NCBI RefSeq assembly: GCF_002374855.1
Contig: NZ_NWVC01000006.1
Span: 1-64,000 of the forward strand
DNA length: 64,000 bases
Direction: 5' to 3'
Source: Sphingomonas adhaesiva
Lineage (GTDB): Bacteria > Pseudomonadota > Alphaproteobacteria > Sphingomonadales > Sphingomonadaceae
This document shows positions 42,234 through 51,402 of this stretch, in pieces. A program made the position numbers and the translations under genes. Each line of letters begins with the position of its first letter. Position 1 is the first letter of the stretch. A model generated the notes under the pieces. The model searched no databases. It saw only the letters and a list, made by a program, of their open reading frames with translations, and was not told the DNA's origin.

Positions 42234-44401
42234 GCGCGCGCCGGGTCGCGGCCCGCGTCACGCCCCTGATCCCGGCCCTGATCCCGGCGGCCCGCGCCCT
42301 GGCCCTGGCCGGTCACGCGATCCAGCCAGTCCTGGTCCAGCCGCTCGCCCCCCGTGTCGGGCGGCGCCAGGTCGTCGCGCGGGCGCTGCGGCTGTTGCAA
42401 CGGCTGCTGGATACCGGCGTTCGGCGGCAGCGGCCCGGCCGGGCGGTCGGGATAATAATCCTGGTCGCCGGCGGGCGCGCGGGGCGCATCCATGGGGAGC
42501 GGATTTCCGTCGTCGTCGACGAAGCTCATATTGTCGGGCGCGCCGTAATAGCTTTCCGCATCCGGCTCCAGCTGCGCCTCGGGCAGCGTCACCTGCGTGT
42601 CGAACTGCTCGATCGGCCGGCTGGCGACCGCCGCCTTCATGAATTGCGCGAAGGCGCGCGCCGGGGCGGTGCCGCCATGCAGCCCGGCGATCGGCCGGGC
42701 ATCGTCGCGCCCCATCCAGATTCCGGTGGTCAGCCCGGAGGAGAAGCCCAGGAACCAGCCGTCCTTGCTGCTGGTGGTGGTGCCGGTCTTGCCCGCCACC
42801 GGCCGCCCGATCTGCGCCGCGCGGCCCGTGCCGGTGTTGACCGCAGTCTGCAGCAGGTCGGTCATCTGCGCCGCGACGGTGGGCGCCACCAGCACGCGGC
42901 TGCGGTCCACCTCATGCGTGTAGATCGTCTCGTTGTCGGCGGTGACGCGGGTGATGCCGAACGGCGCGACGTCGACGCCCTTGTTGCCGACGCTGGCGAA
43001 GGCGTGCGTCATGTCGATCAGCCGCACGTCCGACGTGCCCAGCACCATCGACGGGTGGGTGTTGACCGGCGTGGTGATGCCGAACCGGCGCGCCATGTCC
43101 GCGACGGTCTGGAACCCCACCGCCTGTCCCAGCTTCGCCGCGATCGTGTTGAGCGAATAGGCGAAGGCGGTGCGCAGCGTGACCTCGCCCGAATTGCGGC
43201 GCGAATCGTTGCGCGGCGACCAGCCGTCGATCGTCACCGGCTCGTCGATTTCCTTGTCCTCGGGCGTGCGCCCGGCTTCCAGCGCGGCCAGATAGACGAA
43301 CAGCTTGAACGCCGATCCCGGCTGGCGCTGCGCCTGGGTGGCGCGATTGTAGATCGAGCTGACGTAATCGGTGCCGCCCACCATCGCGCGCACCGCGCCG
43401 TCGCGGTCGATCGCGACCAGCGCGCCCTGCGCCCCCTTGGGCACGTTGGCGCGGATCGCGGCATCCGCCTCGCGCTGCATCGCCGGGTCCAGCGTGGTCC
43501 ACACCTCCAGCGGCTTGACCGTCTCGTCGATCAACAGGTCCAGCTGCGGCAGCGCCCAGTCGGTGAAATAGCGCACGCTGTTCTGCCGCGCGGGCGGTGC
43601 CAGCTTGACGTCACCCGGGTCGGCGCTGGCGGCCTGCGCCGACGTGACGAAGCCGTTGCGCACCATCTGCTGCAGCACGACGCCAGCGCGCCCCTTGGCG
43701 GCATCGGCGTCGGCGGTGGGGGAGTAGTTGGACGGCGCCTTGACCAGCCCTGCGATCACCGCCGCCTCGGCCAGGCTCAGCCGATCGGCGCCATGGCCGA
43801 AGAATTTCCGGCTCGCCGCATCGATCCCGTACGCGCCGCCGCCATAATAGACCTTGTTGAGGTACAGTTCGAGAATCTGGTCCTTGTCGAACTTGCGCTC
43901 CAGCGCCAGCGCGAGGATCCATTCGCGGAATTTGCGACCGAATTTCTTCTGGTTGTTCAGGAAGATGTTGCGCGCCAGCTGCTGCGTGACGGTCGACCCG
44001 CCCTGGACCCAGCGGCCGCGTTCCATGCGGATCATCACCGATCGCGCGATGCCGATCGGATCGACGCCCAGGTGGCTGCGGAACCGCCGGTCCTCGACCG
44101 CGATCGTCGCGTCGCGCATCACCGCGGGGATGCGATCGTACGGCAGCCACTCGCCATAGCTCGGCCCCAGCGACACCAGCACCGAACCGTCGGCGGCGTG
44201 CACGCGGATCATCTGCCCGTTGGGGGAGGATTTCAGGCTCTCGAAACTCGGCAGCTGCGACCGCGCGATGAACACCGCGGTCACCAGCGCCCCCAGCCCC
44301 AGCACCGCCAGGAACGCGGAGATCTTGACCGCCAGCATCAGCCGGCGGCGCCATGCCGGCGGGGCGGCGGTACGGGTTGTGGAGGAACGGGCGCGGGCCA
44401 T
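42194..44401 (-). CDS. Penicillin-binding protein 1A (bifunctional transglycosylase/transpeptidase)
   Basis: The 735-residue enzyme polymerises and cross-links peptidoglycan. A short N-terminal tail and one transmembrane helix (LAVLGLGALVTAVFIA) lead to the glycosyltransferase domain with EDRRFRSHLGVD and GGSTVTQQLARNIFL. The transpeptidase has SxxK in GSAFKLF, SxN in YSLNTIA and KTG in GKTGTT. The C terminus is a Pro/Arg/Asp-rich disordered tail. A TTAACCAT sequence, a CtrA-like half-site, lies on this strand about 32 bases upstream of the start; its role is unproven. It overlaps the convergent YgjP gene by 40 bases. Confidence 0.92.
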   Translation of the reverse strand: MARARSSTTRTAAPPAWRRRLMLAVKISAFLAVLGLGALVTAVFIARSQLPSFESLKSSPNGQMIRVHAADGSVLVSLGPSYGEWLPYDRIPAVMRDATIAVEDRRFRSHLGVDPIGIARSVMIRMERGRWVQGGSTVTQQLARNIFLNNQKKFGRKFREWILALALERKFDKDQILELYLNKVYYGGGAYGIDAASRKFFGHGADRLSLAEAAVIAGLVKAPSNYSPTADADAAKGRAGVVLQQMVRNGFVTSAQAASADPGDVKLAPPARQNSVRYFTDWALPQLDLLIDETVKPLEVWTTLDPAMQREADAAIRANVPKGAQGALVAIDRDGAVRAMVGGTDYVSSIYNRATQAQRQPGSAFKLFVYLAALEAGRTPEDKEIDEPVTIDGWSPRNDSRRNSGEVTLRTAFAYSLNTIAAKLGQAVGFQTVADMARRFGITTPVNTHPSMVLGTSDVRLIDMTHAFASVGNKGVDVAPFGITRVTADNETIYTHEVDRSRVLVAPTVAAQMTDLLQTAVNTGTGRAAQIGRPVAGKTGTTTSSKDGWFLGFSSGLTTGIWMGRDDARPIAGLHGGTAPARAFAQFMKAAVASRPIEQFDTQVTLPEAQLEPDAESYYGAPDNMSFVDDDGNPLPMDAPRAPAGDQDYYPDRPAGPLPPNAGIQQPLQQPQRPRDDLAPPDTGGERLDQDWLDRVTGQGQGAGRRDQGRDQGRDAGRDPARAQPPRTPPERPNQ

Positions 44402-44462
44402 GTCGTCGCCCTTGGCGGATAGAGGCTTAGGCGATGGTTAACAAGATCTATGCGGCGCGTGC

Positions 44463-45563
44463 CTATCGGCCCGCCCGGTCGATCCGCGTCAGCGCCGCGA
44501 CCAGCGGGATCACCCGCCCCGCACGCGCGGCGGGCAGCAGCAGCGCGGCGAGCGCGGGGCGCTCGGCGACGCGCCACACCGCGCCGGCCCAGCCGAGCGG
44601 CGCGGCGGCGCGCCGTGCGAACCCGCGCTGCCACGCCGGCGCGCCGGCCGACCCGTCGCGCAGCCAGGCGGCGGCCGCCGACGCGCCGCTCGCCACCGCG
44701 ATCCCGATCCCCTCGCCCGCCAGCGACGGGATCACCGCCGCTTGATCACCCAGCCGATAGCGCCCCGCCGTCCCCGCGGTCGCGCGCCAGCCATAGGGCA
44801 CGTTGGCGATCGCATCGCCCGCGCCCCCGCCGTCACCCACGAACGCCAGCCGATCGGCCAGCGCCGGCGCCTCCGCCGCCAGTTCGCGCAGCAATGCTGC
44901 CGGATCGCCCGCCGCATCGAGTCGCGAGCGGCGGATCGCCATGCAGACATTGGCGCTGCCGTCCTCCTGCAACGCGATTCCGACATAGCCGCGCGCCACC
45001 AGATGCAGCTCGATCGCGCCCGCCACCATGTGCGTGAGCGCGGGCGCGGGCTGGCAGCGCCAGCGCAGCCCCAGCGTCGGATCGTCGCCGCGCGCCGCCG
45101 CCGGACGCGCCGCGCCGCGTACGTCATGCTTGCCGCTCGCCAGGAACAGCGCCTCGCCGGTCAGCGTCGCGCCATCGGCGGTGCGCACGCCCGCATCGTC
45201 GATCGCGCGCACCGTCACCCCGCGCTCGATGCGCGCCCCCGCCGCACTCGCCACATCGGCCAGCACGGTGTCGAGCCGCCGGCGCGATACCGCCAGCGCG
45301 GGGGCGGGCAGCGGCGCCTCCACCATCCGCCCCGCGGCGAACAGGCGCACGATGCCGATTCGCGCCGGGTTGAGCGCGTCGGCGGCGACGCCCAGCCGCT
45401 CCAGCGCGGCCAGCGTCCGCCAGCTCAGGAACCCGCCGCACAGCGCATCGGGAATATCGCGGTGCCGCTCGATCACCTGCGGCGCGGCGCCCGCGCACGC
45501 CAGCACGATCGCCGCGCTGGCGCCCGCCGGCCCGGCGCCCAGGATCAGCGGCGCTCGACGCAC
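44463..45563 (-). CDS. FAD-dependent oxidoreductase of the type III polyketide operon
   Basis: The 366-residue flavoprotein of the geranylgeranyl-reductase/UbiH group has the FAD-binding GAGPAG (9-14) and GDQAAVIPSLAGEGIGIA near the C terminus, plus a CGGFLSW segment. It should oxidise or reduce the polyketide product; a hydroxylase acts similarly in the Streptomyces srsABC phenolic-lipid pathway. GTG 45563 lies inside the end of the methyltransferase gene (19-base overlap), so the three genes form one operon. The exact reaction is inferred. Confidence 0.82.
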   Translation of the reverse strand: MRRAPLILGAGPAGASAAIVLACAGAAPQVIERHRDIPDALCGGFLSWRTLAALERLGVAADALNPARIGIVRLFAAGRMVEAPLPAPALAVSRRRLDTVLADVASAAGARIERGVTVRAIDDAGVRTADGATLTGEALFLASGKHDVRGAARPAAARGDDPTLGLRWRCQPAPALTHMVAGAIELHLVARGYVGIALQEDGSANVCMAIRRSRLDAAGDPAALLRELAAEAPALADRLAFVGDGGGAGDAIANVPYGWRATAGTAGRYRLGDQAAVIPSLAGEGIGIAVASGASAAAAWLRDGSAGAPAWQRGFARRAAAPLGWAGAVWRVAERPALAALLLPAARAGRVIPLVAALTRIDRAGR

Positions 45564-46231
45564 AGCCGGAACGGAAAGGCGCGGTGGATACGCGCGTCGG
45601 TAATGCCCGCCTCCGCCAGGATCGGCGGCCATTCGCCGGGGCGATAGCTGCGCGCGATCGACAAATGCCCGTCGTGCCGCACGATCGGGTGCCAGCGGAA
45701 CAGCGCCGCCAGCAGCGGCCAGCCGCGATAGGCGAAGCCATGGCGGTGCAGGTCGTTGACCAGCCAGCCGGCCCGCGCATGGCGCTGCATGAAGCGCAGG
45801 AAGGCGACCAGCTGCGCATGCGTCATATGGTGCGCGACCAGACTGGACAGGATGATGTCCCACGGCTCGTCCGCCAGATCGGCATAATCACCGGTGCGCC
45901 AGTCGATCGCGATGCCCGCCGGGGTATGCGCGCGCGCCGCCGCCTCGCTGCGCGGGTTCAGGTCGATGCCGACCAGCTCGAACGCGATGCCGCGCCGCTC
46001 GCCCCAGCGCGCGATCCGGCGCAACATGTCGCCGTCGCCATACCCGACGTCGAGCACGCGATACCGCCCGCCCGGGCGGCAAACCCGGCGCAGGAACGCC
46101 AGCGTCGGGCGCGCCGCCATCGTCACGACGTTCACCCGCGCCAGATCGGCGACGACATCGGCATAGGTGGCGGCGGGCAGGTCGTCCGCGTCCATCCATT
46201 CCTCGGCCAAGGCGCGCGTCGCCAGCGTCAC
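45545..46231 (-). CDS. Class I SAM methyltransferase of the type III polyketide operon
   Basis: The 228-residue enzyme has the SAM-binding VLDVGYGDGDML (59-70), an acidic residue in VGIDLNPRSEA and a post-motif LSSLVAHHMTHAQLV. The usual Gly at position 64 is Tyr here, as in some ubiquinone-type methyltransferases. It overlaps the synthase gene by 4 bases (ATGA) and the flavoprotein gene by 19. It probably methylates a phenolic hydroxyl or ring carbon of the polyketide; specificity is unknown. Confidence 0.85.
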   Translation of the reverse strand: MTLATRALAEEWMDADDLPAATYADVVADLARVNVVTMAARPTLAFLRRVCRPGGRYRVLDVGYGDGDMLRRIARWGERRGIAFELVGIDLNPRSEAAARAHTPAGIAIDWRTGDYADLADEPWDIILSSLVAHHMTHAQLVAFLRFMQRHARAGWLVNDLHRHGFAYRGWPLLAALFRWHPIVRHDGHLSIARSYRPGEWPPILAEAGITDARIHRAFPFRLCVERR

Positions 46232-47301
46232 GGCGCGGCATGCCCGAACGCAAAGCCTTCCGCCGCCAGCCCCGGCCCGAATGCCAGCGCGACGCCGCGC
46301 TCCACCGGCGGCCCCGCCAGCACGCGCGCCAGCACGAACATCAGCGTCGCCGACGACATGTTGCCGTTATCGGCCAGCACCGCGCGCGACGCCGCCAGCG
46401 CCTCCTCGTCCAGCGCCAGCGCCTGCTGCACCGCGTCCAGGATCGACCGGCCCCCGGCATGGACCGCCCAGCCGTCGACCGCCGCGCCGCCGGTGATCGC
46501 GGCGACCAGCGCGGGGTCGCGCAGCGCGGCGGCGATCCGCCCCGGCACTTCGCCCGACAGATGCATCGCAAAGCCGCGATCGGTGATGTCCCAGCGGATC
46601 AGTGCAGCCGAATCGGGCAGCGTCGCGACGAACGGCGCGCCGATCGCGATGCCGTGCGCCTCGGCGCTGACCAGTGCCGCCGCCGCGCCGTCGCCGAACT
46701 GCAGCATCGCCAGCAACGGCTCCAGCGCGCCGACCGCCTGCAGGTGCAGCGTCGACAGCTCCACCGTCACCACCAGCACGCGCGCGGCGGGTTCGGATCG
46801 CACGATATGCCGCGCGGTGCGCAGCGCGGCGACCGCGGCATAGCAGCCCATGAACCCCACCAGCGTGCGTTCGACCGCCGGGGACAGGCCAAGGCGCGCG
46901 GCGATGATCTGGTCGATCCCCGGCGCGACGAAGCCGGTGCAGCTGGCCACCACCAGATGGGTGATGCCGTCGACCGGCGCGCGCGTCGCCAGGTCGGCGA
47001 TCGCCGCCAGCGCCAGTGCGGGCGCCGCCTCGGCATAGATCGCCATCCGCGCGGCGGTGCCGGGCAGCGGATCGACCGCGTAGAAGCCCCCGTCGTCGAC
47101 CGGCGATCCCGGCGCGGGCGGCAGCACCGACCAGCGATGCCGGATACCCGATCGCGCCGCCATCCGCTCGAACAGCTGCGCCTCGCGCACCGGCAGCCGC
47201 GCGCCGGCCCAGCGGCGGAACGCGTCATGGATATCGTGCGTCGGCACGGCGGTGCCGATCGCGTGGATATGCGGGGTGGTGCCGGGGGCGGGCGGGTTCA
47301 T
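46228..47301 (-). CDS. Type III polyketide synthase
   Basis: The 357-residue chalcone/stilbene-synthase-like enzyme condenses malonyl-CoA units onto an acyl starter. The catalytic triad is visible: C121 (VASCTGFVAPGID), H281 (WAVHAGGRSIL) and N314 (NGNMSSATL), with the LQFGDGAAAALV segment. It is likely an alkylresorcinol or alkylpyrone synthase. ATG 47301 is chosen over a TTG at 47313. It heads the synthase-methyltransferase-flavoprotein operon, and tRNA-Leu lies 78 bases upstream on the same strand. The product is not known. Confidence 0.9.
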   Translation of the reverse strand: MNPPAPGTTPHIHAIGTAVPTHDIHDAFRRWAGARLPVREAQLFERMAARSGIRHRWSVLPPAPGSPVDDGGFYAVDPLPGTAARMAIYAEAAPALALAAIADLATRAPVDGITHLVVASCTGFVAPGIDQIIAARLGLSPAVERTLVGFMGCYAAVAALRTARHIVRSEPAARVLVVTVELSTLHLQAVGALEPLLAMLQFGDGAAAALVSAEAHGIAIGAPFVATLPDSAALIRWDITDRGFAMHLSGEVPGRIAAALRDPALVAAITGGAAVDGWAVHAGGRSILDAVQQALALDEEALAASRAVLADNGNMSSATLMFVLARVLAGPPVERGVALAFGPGLAAEGFAFGHAAP

Positions 47302-47378
47302 CGCTGCGGACAACGCGCGGAACCCGCGTCAGGGGGCATGCGCCCCGTGCCATCGCCGCCGGTCACATGCCGGCATTC

Positions 47379-47465
47379 TGGTGCGGCCGAGAAGACTCGA
47401 ACTTCCACGTCCTTTCGGACACAACGACCTCAACGTTGCGCGTCTACCAATTCCGCCACGGCCGC
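47379..47465 (-). tRNA. tRNA-Leu (anticodon GAG)
   Basis: On the minus strand, GCGGCCG pairs with CGGCCGC as the acceptor stem, followed by the discriminator A and an encoded CCA. The anticodon stem is CAACG/CGTTG with loop TTGAGGT (GAG in the middle), the long variable arm TGTCCGAAAGGACG is typical of leucine tRNAs, and the T-loop is TTCGAGT. It is 87 bases long and lies just upstream of the polyketide operon. The anticodon reads CUC/CUU leucine codons. Confidence 0.93.
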
Positions 47466-47595
47466 ACGTGATGACCACCGGGCAGCGCCGGGGTTTGGCA
47501 GGGACGCGCCCCTAGCATCGCCACCGGGGGCTGGCAACGGATATGTTCGCGGGCGCGTTTTCGGGCGGTGCCGGCCCGCTCCCCCACCCGGCCGC

Positions 47596-48369
47596 TCAGC
47601 TCGCCTCGCCGACGAAGCTGAGGTCGAGCCGCTTCGAACTGGCCGGCACGTCCACCTGTGCGGAGTTGAAGTCGATCACCGCATTGGGCGCCAGCGAGCG
47701 TTGCTGCGGTGTGATCGTCCAGCTGAACACGATCTTTCCCTGCGAATCGCGCAGGTCGGCGCGGATGTCGGGCACGCGCTGGCGCGTGGGGGAGGGGTTG
47801 GTGATCTGACCGCTGACCGCGAACAGCTCCGACCCGTTGGCCATCTTGCGCCGCTCGATCGGATTGTCGGCGATCGTCAGCGGCAGCTCGTCCGGGCCGA
47901 TCGACAGCCCGATCTGCTGCGCCAGCCCCGGCGCGGTGGTCCACAGGATGATGCCGACCGCCACCAGCATCAGCAGCCCCGCCGCCAGGCTGGCGATGGT
48001 GCGCATCCGCGTGGTGTTGCGCGTCCGCTTGAACGGCGGACGGTGCGCAAAGGCGTCATAGCCTGCGTTGTCCGCCGCGCCGGCATCGACCGCCGGGTCG
48101 ACATAGGTCGCGGTCACGCCGGGCGGCGGCGGCGGCGCGGCGAAGGCCGGCTCGGGCTGCACCGGCACCGTCACCACCGCGGTTTCGGGCGGCAGGTCGG
48201 CGGGCGCGAAGGCGGCGGGTTCGGGGGCCGGCGGGGGCGGCGGCAGCTCCGGCCCGTCCTGGTGCCAGCTGTGGCGGCAGTTGGCGCAGCGCACGGTGCG
48301 GCCGGTGGGGCCGATCGCACTGTCGGGCACCAGATAGCGGGCGCGGCATTCGGGACATTCAAGGATCAT
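47596..48369 (-). CDS. MJ0042 zinc-finger/DUF3426 membrane protein
   Basis: The 257-residue protein starts with the MJ0042 zinc finger ([12 protein letters not shown], then CANCRHSW). A Pro/Ala-rich stretch and one transmembrane helix ([20 protein letters not shown]) follow, then a periplasmic DUF3426 domain with [21 protein letters not shown]. It could link cytoplasmic and periplasmic events. It is divergent from ftsE, a conserved arrangement in alphaproteobacteria. No activity is known. Confidence 0.85.
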   Translation of the reverse strand: MILECPECRARYLVPDSAIGPTGRTVRCANCRHSWHQDGPELPPPPPAPEPAAFAPADLPPETAVVTVPVQPEPAFAAPPPPPGVTATYVDPAVDAGAADNAGYDAFAHRPPFKRTRNTTRMRTIASLAAGLLMLVAVGIILWTTAPGLAQQIGLSIGPDELPLTIADNPIERRKMANGSELFAVSGQITNPSPTRQRVPDIRADLRDSQGKIVFSWTITPQQRSLAPNAVIDFNSAQVDVPASSKRLDLSFVGEAS

Positions 48370-48525
48370 GGACGCGGGGCACCGGCTGGACGGGATCGGA
48401 ATCTAAACACCGGCTTACCGGCAATGGCAAGCGGGTGTCGCCGCGCTTGATGCGCACACGGCCCCATGCGATGGCATCGGCGCGGCGCCGCGCCGCGGAA
48501 CAAGGCAGGGATAGGTCAGGGCCGC

Positions 48526-49233
48526 GTGGCGGGCATCGTCCAGTTCGAGAATGTCGGATTGCGCTACGGCCATGGCGACGAGGTGCTGCGCGACCTCAGC
48601 TTCACGCTGGCGGCGGGGGAATTCTATTTCCTCACCGGCGCCAGCGGCGCGGGCAAGACCTCGCTGCTCAAGCTGCTGTACCTGGCGCAGCGCCCCAGCC
48701 GAGGGGTGATCCGGCTGTTCGGCACCGATGTCGTCACGCTGCCGCGCGCGCGGATGCCCGGATTCCGGCGGCGGATCGGCGTCGTCTATCAGGATTTCCG
48801 GCTGGTCCCGCACCTGTCGATCGCCGACAATGTCGCATTGCCGCTGCGCATCGCCGGGGTCCTGGAAAGCGAGGTGCGCGACGCGGTGCGCGAGATGCTG
48901 GCCTGGGTCGGGCTGTCGCACCGTGCCGATGCGCGCCCGCCGACGCTGTCGGGCGGTGAACAGCAGCGCGTCGCGATCGCGCGCGCGGTGATCGGCCGCC
49001 CCGAACTGCTGGTCGCCGACGAACCCACCGGCAACGTGGACGAGGCGATGGCCGAACGGCTGATGCAGCTGTTCGGCTCGCTCAACGGCCTGGGCACCAC
49101 GGTGGTGGTCGCCACCCACGATCTGACGCTGCTGAACCGGATCAAGGCGGCGCAGATGATGCGCATCGTCGACGGCCAGTTGCACGATCCCACCGGCGCG
49201 CTGCGCTTCCCGCCGGGGCGCGGGGCGGCATGA
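48526..49233 (+). CDS. ftsE: Cell-division ABC ATPase FtsE
   Basis: The 235-residue ATPase controls septal peptidoglycan hydrolases with FtsX. It has the Walker A GASGAGKT (38-45), the Q-loop IGVVYQDFRLVPHLS, the signature LSGGEQQRV and the Walker B LLVADEPTG. The start is GTG 48526, in front of the fold (MAGIVQFENVGLRY). It overlaps ftsX by 4 bases (ATGA). It is divergent from the MJ0042 gene. Confidence 0.9.
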   Translation: MAGIVQFENVGLRYGHGDEVLRDLSFTLAAGEFYFLTGASGAGKTSLLKLLYLAQRPSRGVIRLFGTDVVTLPRARMPGFRRRIGVVYQDFRLVPHLSIADNVALPLRIAGVLESEVRDAVREMLAWVGLSHRADARPPTLSGGEQQRVAIARAVIGRPELLVADEPTGNVDEAMAERLMQLFGSLNGLGTTVVVATHDLTLLNRIKAAQMMRIVDGQLHDPTGALRFPPGRGAA

Positions 49234-50102
49234 CCGCCGCGACCGCCCGCATCCTCGATGCCGCCCGGCAGGGCCGCGCGATGGCGTGGGTGCTGGCGAT
49301 CATGCTGTTCCTTACCGTGCTGGCGACCGCGGCGGGCATCGGCACCGCGCGCGCCGCTGCGGCGCTGGGGCAGGCGCTGGCGGGCCGCGCGACGGTGCAG
49401 ATCGTCGATGCCGATCCCGCCGCACGCACCGCCGCCGCCGCGCGCGTGCTGGCCGCGCTGCGCCAGTCGTCGGCGGTGACCGGCGCCACCCCGGTGTCGC
49501 GGCAGGAACTGGCGCGGCTGCTGGGGCCGTGGCTGGGCGATGCCGCGCGCGATGCCGACCTGCCGGTGCCCGCGCTGATCGACGTCGACCTGGCCGATCG
49601 CGCCGATGCGATCGACCGCGTCCGCGCGCTGGCGGCGCGGCTGGCGCCGGGCGCGCGGGTCGACCGGCATGGCGATGCGCTGGCCGCGGTCGGGCGGCTG
49701 CTGCGGCTGCTGACGCTGCTGGCGGCGGCGCTGGTGGCGTTGATGACCGCGGCGTCGGCGGCGGTGATCGTATTGGCGGCGCGGTCCGGGCTGGATGCGC
49801 ATCGCGGCACGATCGAGGTGATGCACGGGCTGGGCGCCACCGACGTGCAGGTCGCGCGGCTGTTCCAGCGGCGCATCGCGCGCGACGCGGCGCTGGGCGC
49901 GTGCGTCGGCGGGGTGGCCGGCTGGCTGGTGGTCGCCGGGCTGGGCATGCAGGCATCGGGCAGCGGATCGCAGCTGCTGGGCGGGGTCACGCTGGGGCAG
50001 GGCGGCTGGGGCGCGGTGATCGCGCTGCCGTTCGCGTTCGTCGCGCTCGCCGCGCTGGTCGCGCGCCGCGCGATCATGCGCACCATGGGGCGGCAGCTGT
50101 GA
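49230..50102 (+). CDS. ftsX: Cell-division permease-like protein FtsX
   Basis: The 290-residue membrane partner of FtsE has an N-terminal transmembrane helix (AWVLAIMLFLTVLATAAG) and a periplasmic domain of about 120 residues. Three more transmembrane segments follow (LLTLLAAALVALMTAASAAV, ACVGGVAGWLVVAGLGM, GAVIALPFAFVALAALVA). It overlaps ftsE by 4 bases and the next gene starts in its stop (GTGA), so ftsE-ftsX-ydcF-plsC are one chain. The call rests on this topology and on the ftsE neighbour. Confidence 0.85.
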   Translation: MTAATARILDAARQGRAMAWVLAIMLFLTVLATAAGIGTARAAAALGQALAGRATVQIVDADPAARTAAAARVLAALRQSSAVTGATPVSRQELARLLGPWLGDAARDADLPVPALIDVDLADRADAIDRVRALAARLAPGARVDRHGDALAAVGRLLRLLTLLAAALVALMTAASAAVIVLAARSGLDAHRGTIEVMHGLGATDVQVARLFQRRIARDAALGACVGGVAGWLVVAGLGMQASGSGSQLLGGVTLGQGGWGAVIALPFAFVALAALVARRAIMRTMGRQL

Positions 50103-50635
50103 TCCGGCGGCTGGCGGCGCTGGTGGTGCTGGGCTGGGCGCTGGGGTTCGCCGCGTTCATGCTGATGCTGCCCGGCCCCGCGGCGGATGCGGTGACGACC
50201 GATGCGATCGTCGTGCCGACCGGCGCGGCCGGGCGGATCGCGCGCGGGCTGGACCTTCTGGAACATGGCCGCGCGCGGCGGATGCTGGTGACCGGCACCG
50301 CCCCGGGGGTGACGCGCGCGGATCTGGCGCGGGTCGCGGGCCATGCGCGCACGATCGCCTGCTGCGTCGATCTGGGCGCGGAGGCGGTCGATACCCGCGG
50401 CAATGCGGAGGAAACCGCCGCCTGGGTCCGCTCGCACGGCTATCGCACGATCCGGCTGGTGACGTCGGACTGGCATGCGCGCCGCGCGCGGCTGGAACTG
50501 GGGTCCGCGCTGGGGCGCGACGTGTCGGTGGTGGTCGACGGTGTCCCCAGTTTCCCGACGATCGGTCAGGCGATGAACGAATATCACAAGCTGTTGCTGC
50601 GCCGTGTCGTCCTGTGGTGGGCGGCGATCGCATGA
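50099..50635 (+). CDS. YdcF-family protein (DUF218)
   Basis: The 178-residue protein has one N-terminal hydrophobic helix (LAALVVLGWALGFAAFMLML), then a DUF218 Rossmann domain: AIVVPTGAAGRIARGLDLL, ARRMLVTGTAPGV, DTRGNAEETAAWV and RLVTSDWHARRA. The conserved Glu in NAEET and the SDWHARRA motif fit YdcF/SanA proteins, which act in envelope polymer or LPS processing. GTG start overlaps ftsX and its stop overlaps the plsC ATG (ATGA). Confidence 0.85.
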   Translation: MIRRLAALVVLGWALGFAAFMLMLPGPAADAVTTDAIVVPTGAAGRIARGLDLLEHGRARRMLVTGTAPGVTRADLARVAGHARTIACCVDLGAEAVDTRGNAEETAAWVRSHGYRTIRLVTSDWHARRARLELGSALGRDVSVVVDGVPSFPTIGQAMNEYHKLLLRRVVLWWAAIA

Positions 50636-51315
50636 ACGCGCTGCGCACCTATGCCTTTCGCTTTGCCTTCTACGCGCTGTCGGTGCCGGTGGTGCTGGTC
50701 GGGCCGCTGACGATCCCGTTCGGGCGCCGCGCGGTGCAGCGCTACGCGCACGGCTGGGTGCGGATGCACCGCTGGCTGGCGCGCGCGATCCTGGGCGTGC
50801 GGGTGCGGGTGGAGGGCGCGCTGTACGACGGCCCGGCGCTCTACGTCGCCAAGCACGAGACGATGTTCGAGACGTTCGAGCTGGTCGACCGGATCGACGG
50901 CCCGCTGATCGTCCTGAAACAGGAATTGCTGCGCATCCCGGTGTGGGGCGCGATGGCCAGCAACTATGGCGCGGTCGCGATCGACCGGGACGCGGGCGGC
51001 AAGGCGATGCGCCAGCTGCTGCGCGAGGGCGCGGCGGTGCGCGCCTCCGGCCGATCGGTGCTGATCTTCCCTGAGGGGACGCGCGTGCCACATGGCGAAC
51101 GCCCCGCGCTCAAGCCCGGGTTCGTCGGCCTGTACAAGGCGATGGGGCTGCCGGTGGTGCCGATCGCCAGCGATTCCGGGCGGCTGGTGCCGCGCCAGGG
51201 CACCGCGCGGCCCGGCACGCTGACGCTGCGCTTCGGCGCGCCGATCCCCCCCGGCCTGCCGCGCGCCGAGGTGGAGGCGCGCGTCCACGCGGCGATCAAC
51301 GCGCTCAACGATTGA
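50632..51315 (+). CDS. plsC: 1-acyl-sn-glycerol-3-phosphate acyltransferase
   Basis: The 227-residue membrane enzyme makes phosphatidic acid. It has an N-terminal hydrophobic segment, the catalytic block at residues 75-80 (HETMFE) and the substrate block FPEGTR at 146-151. The first block is H-x4-E instead of the textbook H-x4-D, a substitution also known in some proteobacterial PlsC proteins. It overlaps ydcF by 4 bases and ends the ftsE operon. Confidence 0.88.
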   Translation: MNALRTYAFRFAFYALSVPVVLVGPLTIPFGRRAVQRYAHGWVRMHRWLARAILGVRVRVEGALYDGPALYVAKHETMFETFELVDRIDGPLIVLKQELLRIPVWGAMASNYGAVAIDRDAGGKAMRQLLREGAAVRASGRSVLIFPEGTRVPHGERPALKPGFVGLYKAMGLPVVPIASDSGRLVPRQGTARPGTLTLRFGAPIPPGLPRAEVEARVHAAINALND

Positions 51316-51402
51316 TCCGGATCGGATCGGTTACGGTTCCGCGCGGCTTGCGTCCCCGGCCGCTCCCCCGCTCTCCTGCGCCCTCGCAGCAGGGAGATCA
51401 CG

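Noticed and set aside
44433..44441. CtrA-like half-site TTAACCAT upstream of PBP1A
   Set aside because: Only one half matches; no second TTAA lies 7 bases away, so it is not called as a site.
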